Below are positions 43,579 through 52,747 of a DNA stretch of 64,000 nucleotides, one piece after another. Origin of the DNA: Anaerolineaceae bacterium (GTDB lineage Bacteria; Chloroflexota; Anaerolineae; Aggregatilineales; Phototrophicaceae). The notes under the pieces were generated by a model, which worked only from the letters and a program-made list of their open reading frames with translations, was not told the origin of the DNA and made no database searches. The DNA is taken from the NCBI GenBank assembly GCA_020634165.1, contig JACKCF010000001.1:1798001-1862000 (forward strand), given 5' to 3'. The position numbers and the translations under genes were made by a program. How positions within the stretch are numbered: the first letter of the stretch is position 1; every line of letters starts with the position of its first letter.

Positions 43579-44331
43579 CTAACCCGCATTCGCATCCGAT
43601 GAAGCATTAACCGGAACAATCACAGATTCGGATGTGATCCTGCCGCCCAGGACGGTTGCATCAATCACATCCAGTCCCTGATCGTTATAAATCTGCGGGG
43701 TGGTTGCACTCACCGCTGGCGGTACACCATCTGTTGTAATCCGATAATAAGCAGAAACAATCGCGCCGCCTCGGATATTCTGCGGCAGGACGCTGTAGGG
43801 TATGCGCTCTGTATGGACGCAGCGCTGATTCGGCCCCAATAGCCGGATAGCCGTATTCGGGTAGCTTGTCACGCCGATGTTGGTTGGCGCGCGCCCCGGG
43901 ATAGAAAACTGAACTTCCGCGCTGGAATTATCAAGGATCAGCAGGCCGATGCCGCTGCGATTGGTTGCATCACCAACGATGATATCGGTGGGTGTATAAA
44001 CAATCGGAACCGTGCCAATGGTGTTGTTGCTGATGACAATGCGAATGCGCCAGGTGGCATTGGGATCGCTAGTTGGGGGTGGCACAGGATCAGGGCTGAC
44101 GCGGATCGTCAGCGGGTCTACCGCCGATGTGCCGATCAGCGACTGATGTCGCCCACGGTCGGTAGCGGTACGCAGTCGCTCACATGGAATCGCCTCATCG
44201 AAGAATGTCAGCGATTGCGAAAGCGCTCGTGGAATGACCGTCGGGCCGACGAATACCAACAGCATCACCAGCAGGATGATGCCAATCACGGTGTTCGATG
44301 TATCCCCATCGGTACGTATAAACAGGCCCAA
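43579..44331 (-). CDS. Membrane-anchored protein of unknown function
   Basis: One hydrophobic segment (IIGIILLVMLLVFVGPTVIP) at residues 15-38, followed by an extracytoplasmic beta-rich domain of about 200 residues containing two Cys (CERLRT and QRCVHTERI). I do not recognise the family. TTG at 44331 directly follows the miaA stop (TAATTG), and GAGGAG lies 9 bases ahead, so it is translated as the next cistron after miaA. The pairing with miaA may be chance. Confidence 0.6.
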   Translation of the reverse strand: MGLFIRTDGDTSNTVIGIILLVMLLVFVGPTVIPRALSQSLTFFDEAIPCERLRTATDRGRHQSLIGTSAVDPLTIRVSPDPVPPPTSDPNATWRIRIVISNNTIGTVPIVYTPTDIIVGDATNRSGIGLLILDNSSAEVQFSIPGRAPTNIGVTSYPNTAIRLLGPNQRCVHTERIPYSVLPQNIRGGAIVSAYYRITTDGVPPAVSATTPQIYNDQGLDVIDATVLGGRITSESVIVPVNASSDANAG

Positions 44332-45264
44332 TTAATCAAGCTCCTCGCGCCAGGTTTTGACCTCTTGCACGATTGTATCTGAATCTGCGTAATCTACATT
44401 ATGCCACAGGATGCCATGATCGTGCCCGCGAAACCATATCTCTTGTTTACGAATAAAATCATGTGTATTGTTCTTGGCTACGGTGATGACCTCATCCAGC
44501 GGTTCGTCATCATAAAGATGCCGCAGTACCTCTACATAGCCGACGGCGCTCATCGCAGGCAAATCACGTGCATAACCCATGTCGATCAGACCACGTACTT
44601 CCTCTACAAGACCCGACTTTATCATCATATCCAGACGTTGATCTGCCCGTGCGTAAAGCTTTTCACGGTCCATTTGCAGCCCAATCGTCAGCATCACGTA
44701 AGGTGGCGGTTGCTTGCGTTGCAGGTTAGTCATCGTATCGCCTGTCGTCAGGCAAACTTCCAACGCCCTGATCACGCGCCGCACATTATTGGGATGTATC
44801 TTCTCGGCGTACTCTGGGTCCAGCACCTGCAAACGCGCATGCAATACCTGATTGCCCTCTGTTGCAGCGACCGCTTCCAATTCCTCGCGCAAGGCTAAAT
44901 TGGGTTCCACCTGCGGAATAGACCAGCCTTCGACGACCGCGGTGATATATTGTCCCGTCCCGCCGACTAGCAGCGGCAATTTGCGCCGCGATTGAATGTC
45001 GCCAATAGCCGCATAAGCGGCTTCCTGATATTGTGCCAGCGATAGATGATCGACTGGGTCCAAATAATCCACCAGATGATGCATAACGGATTCGCGTTCT
45101 TCGGCTGTTGGCTTGGCGGTACCGATATTCATAAACCGATACACCTGCCGGCTATCCGCTCCGATAATTTCGCCGTTCAACTGCTGCGCAATCGCAATGC
45201 CGAGCTGCGTTTTGCCTGTTGCCGTCGCGCCCAGGATGACGACCAAGGGTTGCTTACCAGTCAA
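44332..45264 (-). CDS. miaA: tRNA dimethylallyltransferase MiaA
   Basis: MiaA adds a dimethylallyl group to A37 of tRNAs reading UNN codons. The P-loop VVILGATATGKTQLGIAIA, the DSRQVYRFMNIGTAKPT motif, the HHLVDYLDPVDHLSLAQYQ part, and the LLVGGTGQYITAVVEGW motif are all present, followed by the VVRAIEV-like RRVIRALEV. Length of 311 is normal. The frame is open to 45279, but TTG at 45264 has GGAGG 6 bases ahead and starts MTGKQPLVVIL. It overlaps the yraN stop. Confidence 0.96.
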   Translation of the reverse strand: MTGKQPLVVILGATATGKTQLGIAIAQQLNGEIIGADSRQVYRFMNIGTAKPTAEERESVMHHLVDYLDPVDHLSLAQYQEAAYAAIGDIQSRRKLPLLVGGTGQYITAVVEGWSIPQVEPNLALREELEAVAATEGNQVLHARLQVLDPEYAEKIHPNNVRRVIRALEVCLTTGDTMTNLQRKQPPPYVMLTIGLQMDREKLYARADQRLDMMIKSGLVEEVRGLIDMGYARDLPAMSAVGYVEVLRHLYDDEPLDEVITVAKNNTHDFIRKQEIWFRGHDHGILWHNVDYADSDTIVQEVKTWREELD

Positions 45265-45613
45265 GGGCGTCCTCCACATGCTCGATCTGTGGGGCTTTGT
45301 CGCGACCCATCACCGTCACGCCAATGGCATCGACCCGCCATTGAGCATCATCCAGGCCATTCGCTTCCAGATAGGCATACACCGCGCTGACCAGCCGTTC
45401 ACGCTTTTGTGGCGTGATGCTCGCCAGAGCAGCGTCACGCTGCCGCCGTGTCTTCACCTCAATGAATATCCAGATGGTATCTTTCTGCGCCACTAGGTCA
45501 ATTTCCCCGACGCGGCAGTGCCAGTTCCTTTCACGGATAATATAACCACGCTCTGTTAGGTAGTCGGCGGCCAGGGTTTCACCATGCTGGCCAAGTGTCA
45601 TTTCCTGGGTCAT
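45254..45613 (-). CDS. YraN/UPF0102-family protein
   Basis: A small protein of the YraN (UPF0102) family, with the restriction-endonuclease-like core: GQHGETLAADYLTERGYII, RNWHCRVGEIDLVAQ (the E-I-D active-site triad pattern), IFIEVKTRRQ (E-V-K). It is a putative nuclease with unclear role. The frame is open to 45697; ATG at 45613 is chosen because the protein then begins at the family start, TLGQHGE. It is coupled to miaA by overlap. Confidence 0.88.
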   Translation of the reverse strand: MTQEMTLGQHGETLAADYLTERGYIIRERNWHCRVGEIDLVAQKDTIWIFIEVKTRRQRDAALASITPQKRERLVSAVYAYLEANGLDDAQWRVDAIGVTVMGRDKAPQIEHVEDALDW

Positions 45614-45874
45614 TGGCAAGTCAAATCTGTATTTCTTAGCATCGACTATGATGATAGAAGCAAGTGACTTCAGGCTCAACCCTATCCCTATAGACACAAA
45701 TCACCTACGATTCGTTCCGTCGTTAGGCGCATTTTAGGACTATTGCACAAAATTGCAGTCATTGTGATGACAGAATTTGGTGTACACAATTTGGGGTCTC
45801 TCAGTTAATATTCTCCGGTTGTGCAAGTTCACCATCATACTGTACGTCTTCTGAACAACCTATGGAGTGAAGCT

Positions 45875-48175
45875 ATGGATATTACCCTAGCGGGGGGCAT
45901 CGGTATTGTCGCCAGCATTATTGGTCTGGTCTTTGCCGTGTACCAAAGTAACTTTGTCTTATCCCAGCCTGCGGGCAACGAACGCATGCAGCGCATTGCT
46001 GCAGCAATTCAGCGCGGTGCCCAGGCTTTTTTGCGGCGTGAATATACCGCTGTCACCGTTTTCGTCATCATTGTCGCCATTGTGCTTTTCATCTTGAGCA
46101 ATGTGCCTGGTTCGGGCATCACCATCTGGACCGCTGTCGCCTTTCTGTTGGGCGCGCTGGCATCCGGTATTGCGGGTTATGTCGGCATGTATATCGCGGT
46201 CCGCGCCAATGTCCGTACGACCCAGGCCGCATCTGAAAGCCTGAACAAGGGCCTGCGCGTGGCTTTCTCTGGTGGTACCGTCATGGGTACGACTGTCGTG
46301 TCACTGGCGCTGCTTGGTGTAAGCGTCCTGTTTATTCTCTTTGTCAATCAGTTGCCAGATACGGCAACAGCCGCCAGCGCTTTGGCGGGCTTTGGTTTTG
46401 GTGGCACATCGATTGCTATCTTTGCCCGTGTGGGTGGCGGTATCTATACCAAGGCCGCTGATGTCGGCGCCGACCTCGTCGGTAAGACCGAAGCGGGTAT
46501 CCCTGAAGATGATCCGCGTAACCCCGCCACCATCGCCGATAACGTGGGCGATAACGTGGGTGATGTCGCGGGCATGGGGTCCGACCTTTTCGAGAGCTAT
46601 GCTAGCTCAATCATCGCGGCCATCTCCCTGGCGACCCTCGGCGCGGGTGTCGCGTCCGATAGCGTCGCCGCCCAGATTTTCCCGATTTTGGTAGCGGCTG
46701 CTGGTGTCATCATCGGCATGGGCGCCACCTTCCTCGTTCAGACCGAAGAAGGCGCAACCCAGGAAATGCTGCTCGGCAGCCTGCGTCGTGGCGTTTATAC
46801 GGCTTCTGGTGCGATTGCCGTTGCCATATTCATCATAACGTTGGTACTTGAACTGCCGTTGACGATCTTCCTGGCTACCTTTAGTGGGTTGTTCGGCGGT
46901 GTAGCGATTGGTTTCTTCACCGAATACTTCACAGCCGATAGCTACGGTCCGACCAAAGCCTTGTCAGAGAGTGCCCAGGGTGGCGCGGGTATCGTCATCA
47001 TTCGTGGCTTGGCGCTCGGTATGATGAGTACGCTCGCTCCTGTCATTATCGTCGTCATCGTGACGCTCGTAGCGACGGCCTCAGCCGGATTGTATGGTGT
47101 CGCTGTTGCTGCGGTTGGTATGCTTTCGACGCTGGGCATCACGCTCGCAACCGATGCCTACGGACCTGTTGCTGACAACGCGGGTGGTATCGCGGAAATG
47201 TCGGAAATGCCGCATGAAGTGCGTGATCGCACCGATGCCCTCGACAGCCTGGGCAACACCACCGCTGCGACAGGCAAGGGTTTTGCTATCGGTAGCGCGG
47301 CCATGACAGCTCTCGCACTGAGCGCTGCCTTCATTACCGCTCTCGGCCTGGATGCCACCAGTGGCTCGATTTCCGTCGCAGAACTGCTGCTTTCTCCGAC
47401 TTTGATCACGGGCTTGTTCATCGGCTCGCTGCTGCCCTATGTTTTCAGCGCGCTGACGATGGTAGCCGTTGGTAACGCCGCCCAGGACATCGTGATGGAA
47501 GTCCGCCGCCAGTTCAAGGAAATTCCGGGCATCATGGAAGGCAAGAATGATCCCGATTATGAAACCTGTGTGGCGATCAGCACAAACAGCGCCATCCGTC
47601 AGATGTTGCTGCCGGGGATCATTGCGGTTGCTGTTCCGGTTTTGCTGGCCGTCCTGACGGTTCTGGGTCGTGGCAACATCCTCAGCCAGTTCGTCAATGA
47701 ATACACGCTCGTCGGCGTGCTGATGGGGTCGCTGGTTTCTGCCTTCATGCTGGCCGTTATGATGGCCAATGCGGGTGGCGCCTGGGACAATGCCAAAAAG
47801 CACATCGAAGCCGGTCATCACGGCGGCAAAGGCTCGGATGCCCACAAAGCGGCTGTTGTCGGCGATACAGTTGGTGATCCTTTCAAGGATACCTCCGGCC
47901 CATCACTCAACATCCTGCTGAAGCTGCTGGCCATTGTCTCGCTCGTCATCGCACCGATGATCGCCAATCCAGTCGCGGCAACGGTCGATGCCAACGCAAC
48001 CGACACCACCATCGAGCAAACTGTGGATACCACCGAAGATGCGACAGATGGCGTTGTGGTTGACGAAGAACCGACTGAAGAAGCCAATTCTGACGCTGCT
48101 GACGAGGCTAGCACCGACGAAGAAGCACCCGCTGACGATGCTGGCCCCACAGCCGAGCCAACCAGCGAAAGCTAA
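45875..48175 (+). CDS. hppA: Membrane-bound proton/sodium-pumping pyrophosphatase
   Basis: It hydrolyses pyrophosphate and moves H+ or Na+ across the membrane, about 16 helices. The active-site motifs are present: ADVGADLVGKTEAGIPEDDPRNPATIADNVGDNVGD (in parts), GNTTAATGKGFAIGSAAMT, and AVVGDTVGDPFKDTSGPSLN. The Ala and Gly in the GNTTAATGKG motif are those of K+-dependent forms; whether it pumps H+ or Na+ cannot be read off. After the last helix a tail of about 65 residues rich in Glu, Asp, Thr and Ala is added. The ATG at 45875 has GGAG 9 bases ahead. A strong terminator follows. Confidence 0.96.
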   Translation: MDITLAGGIGIVASIIGLVFAVYQSNFVLSQPAGNERMQRIAAAIQRGAQAFLRREYTAVTVFVIIVAIVLFILSNVPGSGITIWTAVAFLLGALASGIAGYVGMYIAVRANVRTTQAASESLNKGLRVAFSGGTVMGTTVVSLALLGVSVLFILFVNQLPDTATAASALAGFGFGGTSIAIFARVGGGIYTKAADVGADLVGKTEAGIPEDDPRNPATIADNVGDNVGDVAGMGSDLFESYASSIIAAISLATLGAGVASDSVAAQIFPILVAAAGVIIGMGATFLVQTEEGATQEMLLGSLRRGVYTASGAIAVAIFIITLVLELPLTIFLATFSGLFGGVAIGFFTEYFTADSYGPTKALSESAQGGAGIVIIRGLALGMMSTLAPVIIVVIVTLVATASAGLYGVAVAAVGMLSTLGITLATDAYGPVADNAGGIAEMSEMPHEVRDRTDALDSLGNTTAATGKGFAIGSAAMTALALSAAFITALGLDATSGSISVAELLLSPTLITGLFIGSLLPYVFSALTMVAVGNAAQDIVMEVRRQFKEIPGIMEGKNDPDYETCVAISTNSAIRQMLLPGIIAVAVPVLLAVLTVLGRGNILSQFVNEYTLVGVLMGSLVSAFMLAVMMANAGGAWDNAKKHIEAGHHGGKGSDAHKAAVVGDTVGDPFKDTSGPSLNILLKLLAIVSLVIAPMIANPVAATVDANATDTTIEQTVDTTEDATDGVVVDEEPTEEANSDAADEASTDEEAPADDAGPTAEPTSES

Positions 48176-48195
48176 GCTGTCGATCTCATAAGTTC

Positions 48196-48228
48196 AAAAA
48201 ACGGCCTGCCATGTGTGGGCCGTTTTTG
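48196..48228 (+). terminator. Terminator after hppA
   Basis: CGGCC (48202-48206), preceded by an A-run, pairs with GGCCG (48218-48222) and five Ts follow. A good Rho-independent structure in the plus direction. Confidence 0.85.
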
Positions 48229-48342
48229 TTTCTCATCCTGATCTCTCGATACATCATGGTGCTTCTCATCCCATGCACATACGCTGCTAGTACAATGCAC
48301 GCAGTTTTCGGGCGGCCAGATGTTGCAGAAAGTTTGGAGAAG

Positions 48343-50235
48343 ATGAAGGCCTTTCGAGATGTAGGCGTCTCACTGGAAAAACTGCTTTCAGAGGCAGGGA
48401 GCCTCGTTTGTGTATTCCAAGCCGATGGCCAGTTCCTTTACGCCAATGAGCACTGCCTTCGCCTGCTCAATTACACTGCTGCCCAGCTTGATACCCTCAA
48501 CTTTTTCGACCTGCTGGTTGATTTGAACCCCGTGCTACCTTTTACAGATCAAATTGAGCGCCTGCACGAGGGAGAGACCATTACCTCGCTTCAGTTTGGG
48601 TTGCGTAATTCAGATTCGACTTTGCGCTTCGTGGAGGGCAGCTTTGTCCCTCATGTAGAAGATGGCGTCCTCCACACAGTAACAGGCATATGGCAGGACA
48701 TCACGGGCCATAAAAGCCGAGAAACCGAACTCAATCGCATCTTTGATCTATCGCTGGATTTGCTGGGCATTACCGATTTTCAGGGCGTTTTCCTAAAATT
48801 AAACCCGGCTGCACATGCCATTCTCGGCTATGTTCCCGAAGAACTGATTGGTCGCAGCTTCTTAGAATTGGTTCATCCCGATGATATAGTGCGCACCAAA
48901 GACGTGGCTACGGCCGCCATTCAGGGCCGCAGCGTTCTGCAATTCGAGAATCGCTATCGTCACAGCGATGGGACCTATCGCTGGCTCTCATGGAAATCGA
49001 CCTCCATTGTGGAAGAGCAGCGGACCTACTTCATTGCTCGCGATATCACCCGCCAGAAGCAGATCGAATTACAGGTCAACTTGCGCAATCAGGCCATTGA
49101 AGCCAGTCCGTCTGGCATTTCCATTGCGGATGCACGCCTGCCGGATATGCCCCTGATTTACGTTAATCCGGCGTTCCAACGCCTTACGGGCTACTCCGCT
49201 ATTGATGTTATTGGCCGTAACTGCCGGTTCCTTCAGCGTGATGATCGTGATCAGGCGGGTGTCGAGGAAATTCGTCAGGCGCTTAAAGAGGAGCGTGGTT
49301 GTACGGTCGTCATCCGCAACTATCGCCGTGACGGCGAGCTTTTCTACAACGAACTGCGTATTGCGCCCATTTTCACTCAGGGTGTGTTGACGCACTTTGT
49401 AGGCATCAGCACGGATGTCACCGAACGTGTCACCACCTCAGAGAAGATTCAGCAGCAGACAGAAGCCCTCTTACAGATGAACCACTCCCTGACGATTGCA
49501 CGCAGGCAGGCCGAAGATGCCGTGCGCCTCAAGAGCCAGTTCTTGGCCACTATGTCCCATGAACTGCGCACGCCCCTGAATGCGATTATTGGCTATACCG
49601 ACATTCAGTTGGCTGGCATGGCTGGCGAATTGACTGGGGAGCAGCGCTACTACCAGGATCGTATTCTGGTCAACGCCAAACACCTGCTGGAACTCATTAA
49701 TGATGTTCTGGACATATCCAAGATCGAAGCCGGACGCATGGATATCGTAAGACGGCCATTCGTCCTTCAGGAATGGCTTGATGACATCGTTGCCCAAATG
49801 GAAGGGCTGGCATCACAAAAGCAGCTTACTTTCGAGCATCATCTTGATGATAGACTGCCGAAAGAAATCGTCGCTGATAGCGCCCGTATACGTCAGATCG
49901 CGATCAACTTGCTGTCGAATGCCATCAAATTCACCGATGAAGGATTTGTTCGCATCCAGATTCACCAACATAGCCGTGACGCCTGGAAGCTTGAAGTCAG
50001 TGATAGCGGTATCGGGATACCATCGCACCTACAGGAGACTATTTTCGAGGAATTCCGTCAGGTAGATGAGTCGTCGCGACGTAAGCAGGGTGGGTCCGGC
50101 CTTGGTCTGGCGATTGTACGCAAGCTTTGTTTGATGATGGGCGGTAATATCCGCTTAAAGAGCACACTCGGCAAAGGAACATCCTTCACAGTTATTTTAC
50201 CCTTAACAACCGATGGACAAACCCTGGACTCATAA
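48343..50235 (+). CDS. PAS-domain sensor histidine kinase
   Basis: A soluble histidine kinase. Three PAS domains follow one another: about residues 12-125 (FQADGQFLYANEHCLRLLNY), 135-250 (ITDFQGVFLKLNPAAHAILGYVPEEL) and 260-380 (GRNCRFLQRDDRDQAG, a LOV/PAC-like GxNCRFLQ). The HisKA domain has the phosphorylated His406 in MSHELRTPLNAIIGYT. The ATPase domain has IRQIAINLLSNAIKFTD, DSGIGIPSH and GSGLGLAIVRKL. The GRNCRFLQ motif suggests a possible flavin (LOV) photosensor. The start is uncertain: ATG at 48343 or 48295. It is followed by two receiver genes. Confidence 0.9.
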   Translation: MKAFRDVGVSLEKLLSEAGSLVCVFQADGQFLYANEHCLRLLNYTAAQLDTLNFFDLLVDLNPVLPFTDQIERLHEGETITSLQFGLRNSDSTLRFVEGSFVPHVEDGVLHTVTGIWQDITGHKSRETELNRIFDLSLDLLGITDFQGVFLKLNPAAHAILGYVPEELIGRSFLELVHPDDIVRTKDVATAAIQGRSVLQFENRYRHSDGTYRWLSWKSTSIVEEQRTYFIARDITRQKQIELQVNLRNQAIEASPSGISIADARLPDMPLIYVNPAFQRLTGYSAIDVIGRNCRFLQRDDRDQAGVEEIRQALKEERGCTVVIRNYRRDGELFYNELRIAPIFTQGVLTHFVGISTDVTERVTTSEKIQQQTEALLQMNHSLTIARRQAEDAVRLKSQFLATMSHELRTPLNAIIGYTDIQLAGMAGELTGEQRYYQDRILVNAKHLLELINDVLDISKIEAGRMDIVRRPFVLQEWLDDIVAQMEGLASQKQLTFEHHLDDRLPKEIVADSARIRQIAINLLSNAIKFTDEGFVRIQIHQHSRDAWKLEVSDSGIGIPSHLQETIFEEFRQVDESSRRKQGGSGLGLAIVRKLCLMMGGNIRLKSTLGKGTSFTVILPLTTDGQTLDS

Positions 50236-50291
50236 AGAATGGTTTTGTAGAAGTTTCAGATATTTACATTTTGATAGGGAGGATCTGACTC

Positions 50292-50693
50292 ATGATAAGC
50301 AAGAACATGAAAGATTGGATCGTTCTGATAGTGGATGACGAACTCGACAACCTGAATGTAGCGCGTAAGGTGCTCAGTTTTAACGATGCCCAGGTCTTTG
50401 ATGCCCGTAACGGCAGGGAAGGTTTGGCTGCTTTGGCGGATATCTCACCGACGTTTATCCTGCTTGATCTGTCTATGCCGGAAATGGACGGCTGGGAGAT
50501 GTTCCGCATCTTGCGTGAGCAGCCGGAAACACGGGGCATTCCGGTTATTGCATTAACCGCGCATGCGATGGCAGGCGACCGTGAAAAAGTGCTCGAAGCA
50601 GGTTTCAACGGCTATATCGCCAAACCATTCCGTATAGATTCTTTTCTGGAAGAGATTCATCGCTGCCTGGATGAATTCAGCAGTGCAAGGTGA
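50292..50693 (+). CDS. Stand-alone response regulator receiver
   Basis: A 133-residue CheY-like receiver with no output domain: IVDDELDN at the start, the phosphorylated Asp in FILLDLSMPEMDGWEMF, the conserved Thr/Ala in VIALTAHAMAGD, and the Lys in YIAKPFRID. It lies 56 bases after the kinase gene, with GGGAGGA ahead of its ATG. It is likely phosphorylated by that kinase, and may act by protein-protein contact or phosphotransfer. Confidence 0.92.
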   Translation: MISKNMKDWIVLIVDDELDNLNVARKVLSFNDAQVFDARNGREGLAALADISPTFILLDLSMPEMDGWEMFRILREQPETRGIPVIALTAHAMAGDREKVLEAGFNGYIAKPFRIDSFLEEIHRCLDEFSSAR

Positions 50694-50731
50694 TCCACAG
50701 ACCTGCCAATAACAGCTTAGTGAGTTAATCA

Positions 50732-51127
50732 ATGTCCTACGATACGAAAGACTGGCACGTTCTGTTGGTAGAAGATGAATTTGACAGTCTCCAGATGATT
50801 TCCAAAATCCTCATGCATCATGGCATCGATGTAAAAGTTGCCCGTGATGGTCAGGAATGTATTGCATTGTTGGGCACCTTCACCCCGACCCTGGTCCTTA
50901 TGGATTTGGCCTTACCCATCATGGATGGCTGGGAAACACTGGCAATCATGCGTGCCAGTGATAAATGGGCGCACATACCGGTGATAGCTATCACAGCCTA
51001 TCATTCTGTCAGTGTTGAGGTCGATGCGCGCGAAGCTGGTTTTAACGCTTACTTGCCCAAACCCATAGATACCCACCACTTCTTAGACAATCTGGTAGCC
51101 GTCATGGAACACCACAACCAGCCGTAG
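50732..51127 (+). CDS. Second stand-alone response regulator receiver
   Basis: A paralogue of the preceding receiver: LLVEDEFDSLQMISK, LVLMDLALPIMDGWETL with the phosphorylated Asp, VIAITAYHSVSV, and FNAYLPKPIDT with the Lys. No output domain. Two receivers after one kinase suggest a branched or phosphorelay signal. It lies 38 bases after the first receiver. Confidence 0.92.
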   Translation: MSYDTKDWHVLLVEDEFDSLQMISKILMHHGIDVKVARDGQECIALLGTFTPTLVLMDLALPIMDGWETLAIMRASDKWAHIPVIAITAYHSVSVEVDAREAGFNAYLPKPIDTHHFLDNLVAVMEHHNQP

Positions 51128-51189
51128 CTGTTTCGTGTTAAGATAACAGGCTGTTTCTACTTAAAGCGACTGCAACGGGAGCAAGCCCC

Positions 51190-51663
51190 ATGTCAGGTGA
51201 ATTAGAAGCCCCACGCGGGCTGTATTTTGAGGAATTTGAAGTCGGTGCCAAAATGCGGACTCGTGGCCGTACCATTACCGAAGCCGATCTTGTGCAGTTT
51301 GCCGCGCTTACAGGCGACTTCAACCCCATGCATACCGACGCTGAATACTGCAAAACATCCTTTATGGGCCAGCGTGTGGCACATGGCATGCTCACCCTGA
51401 GCTATGCCGTTGGTCAGGCTTACCAGCTTGGCATCCTGGAACGTACCGTTCTTGGTTTTCGTGGCCTTGAGATGAAATTTAGTGTGCCTGTCTACATTGG
51501 CGATACAATCCATGTAGAAATCGAAGTGGCAGACAAAAAAGAAGCTCGGCGGCTTGGCGGTGGCACCGTTGAGTTGACCATTCGTATTGTCAATCAGGAA
51601 GGCAAAGTCGTCCAGCGGGGAACGCTCACTTTGTTAATGGCCTCCCAGCCAGAGCAAGCGTAA
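51190..51663 (+). CDS. MaoC-family dehydratase (hotdog fold)
   Basis: A single hotdog domain of the MaoC/R-hydratase family: RTRGRTITEADLVQFAALTGDFNPMHTDAEY with the catalytic DxNPxH motif, then FMGQRVAHGMLTLSYAVGQ. It hydrates enoyl-CoA or enoyl-ACP. The substrate cannot be told. GGGAG precedes the ATG. It follows the signalling genes with a 62-base gap, and the link may be chance. Confidence 0.92.
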   Translation: MSGELEAPRGLYFEEFEVGAKMRTRGRTITEADLVQFAALTGDFNPMHTDAEYCKTSFMGQRVAHGMLTLSYAVGQAYQLGILERTVLGFRGLEMKFSVPVYIGDTIHVEIEVADKKEARRLGGGTVELTIRIVNQEGKVVQRGTLTLLMASQPEQA

Positions 51664-51724
51664 TAGGCTTATCGTTGAATCGATTGTTGACAGATATCTT
51701 TAGAGTCACATTGAGAGTTTTTGG

Positions 51725-51752
51725 TGTCACCTTTTTTGCAAAAAAGGTGACA
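51725..51752. repeat. 28-bp perfect palindrome between convergent genes
   Basis: Fourteen bases (TGTCACCTTTTTTG) are followed by their exact complement. It lies between the maoC-like gene and the deacetylase gene. It could act as a bidirectional terminator, since an A-run and T-run are in the stem, or be a binding site. Confidence 0.6.
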
Positions 51753-51779
51753 TAGATAATCACTAACAGGGAAAATAGG

Positions 51780-51799
51780 GCGCATTCTTGCGCTCTTTT
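51780..51799 (+). terminator. Weak terminator between the maoC-like and deacetylase genes
   Basis: GCGCA (51780-51784) pairs with TGCGC (51789-51793) around TTCT, followed by TCTTTT. Short stem, modest call. Confidence 0.45.
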
Positions 51800-52705
51800 C
51801 TATTCTGCTGCGCAGAATGACTTAGCGATCTTGATCGTCTCGAAGTGAATATCGACCACATCATGAACATCACTCGCATAACCACCTCCCATCGTAACCG
51901 CCACTGGGATATGCTCATTCCGCAGCATACGGAGCACCAACTGATCCCTGGCGGTAAGGCCCGCTTTAGTCAGAGACAACTTGCCTAGTCTGTCGCCTAT
52001 AAAGGGATCAGCACCCGATTGGTAAATCGCCAGATCGGGATCAAATACACTGAGCACCCGTTCCAGCCCGACTTGCAACGTAGTCAGATAGTCCTCGTCG
52101 CTAGTGCCATCGGCCAGCCCAATATCCAGGTCCCCATCGATTTTGCGGAACGGATAATTCTTCTCGCCATGTATGGAAAAAGTGAAGATGGATGCATCGC
52201 CGTTGCAAATATCCGCTGTCCCGTTGCCCTGATGTACATCACAATCGACAACCAGCACCTTTTCAACCAGACCACGATTTTGCAATGACCGTGCCGCGAT
52301 AGCCGCATCGCAAAACACAGAAAATCCTGCTCCAAAATCACGACCCGCGTGATGTGTGCCGCCTGCCAGATTGGCCGATGTGCCATCCTTTAGCGCACTC
52401 ATTGCCGCCCGGATCGTCGCCCCTGATGATCGCCGTGAGCGCTCGACCATTTGTGGCGTCCACGGAAAGCCAATCCGCGTTTCTTCTTTTCTGCTCAATG
52501 TGCCGGACATCAGCTTATGCAGATACTCCGGCGTGTGGCAGCGCAGAATATCCTCATCAGTTGCGGCTTCTGGAACAATGAGTTCATCTGCTTGCATGAT
52601 GCCCTCGCTGATCAGCCGTTCCCGCAGCAATTTGTATTTCATCATCGGGAATCGGTGCTCAGGTGGCAGCGGCAGCACGAAAATGTCGGTGTAGTACGCT
52701 TTCAT
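51800..52705 (-). CDS. Histone-deacetylase-superfamily protein
   Basis: An arginase/deacetylase-fold zinc hydrolase. It has the GGTHHAGRDFGAGFSVFCD motif with the two catalytic His, VLVVDCDVHQGNGTADI with the zinc Asp and His, YQSGADPFIGDRLG with the second zinc Asp, and VAVTMGGGY. Such bacterial members deacetylate acetoin, polyamines or other small molecules (AcuC-like); the substrate is unknown. Length of 301 is usual. It ends the minus-strand carotenoid group, 42 bases after the desaturase gene, but may have its own promoter. Confidence 0.93.
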   Translation of the reverse strand: MKAYYTDIFVLPLPPEHRFPMMKYKLLRERLISEGIMQADELIVPEAATDEDILRCHTPEYLHKLMSGTLSRKEETRIGFPWTPQMVERSRRSSGATIRAAMSALKDGTSANLAGGTHHAGRDFGAGFSVFCDAAIAARSLQNRGLVEKVLVVDCDVHQGNGTADICNGDASIFTFSIHGEKNYPFRKIDGDLDIGLADGTSDEDYLTTLQVGLERVLSVFDPDLAIYQSGADPFIGDRLGKLSLTKAGLTARDQLVLRMLRNEHIPVAVTMGGGYASDVHDVVDIHFETIKIAKSFCAAE

Positions 52706-52747
52706 AGACTTCGCATAGTCAATATCAAATAGATTAGGGGAAATAGA

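Noticed and set aside
51682..51710. TTGACA at 51682-51710 region as a promoter
   Set aside because: The hexamer is perfect but no -10 is found at 16-18 bases, and it lies between convergent genes.
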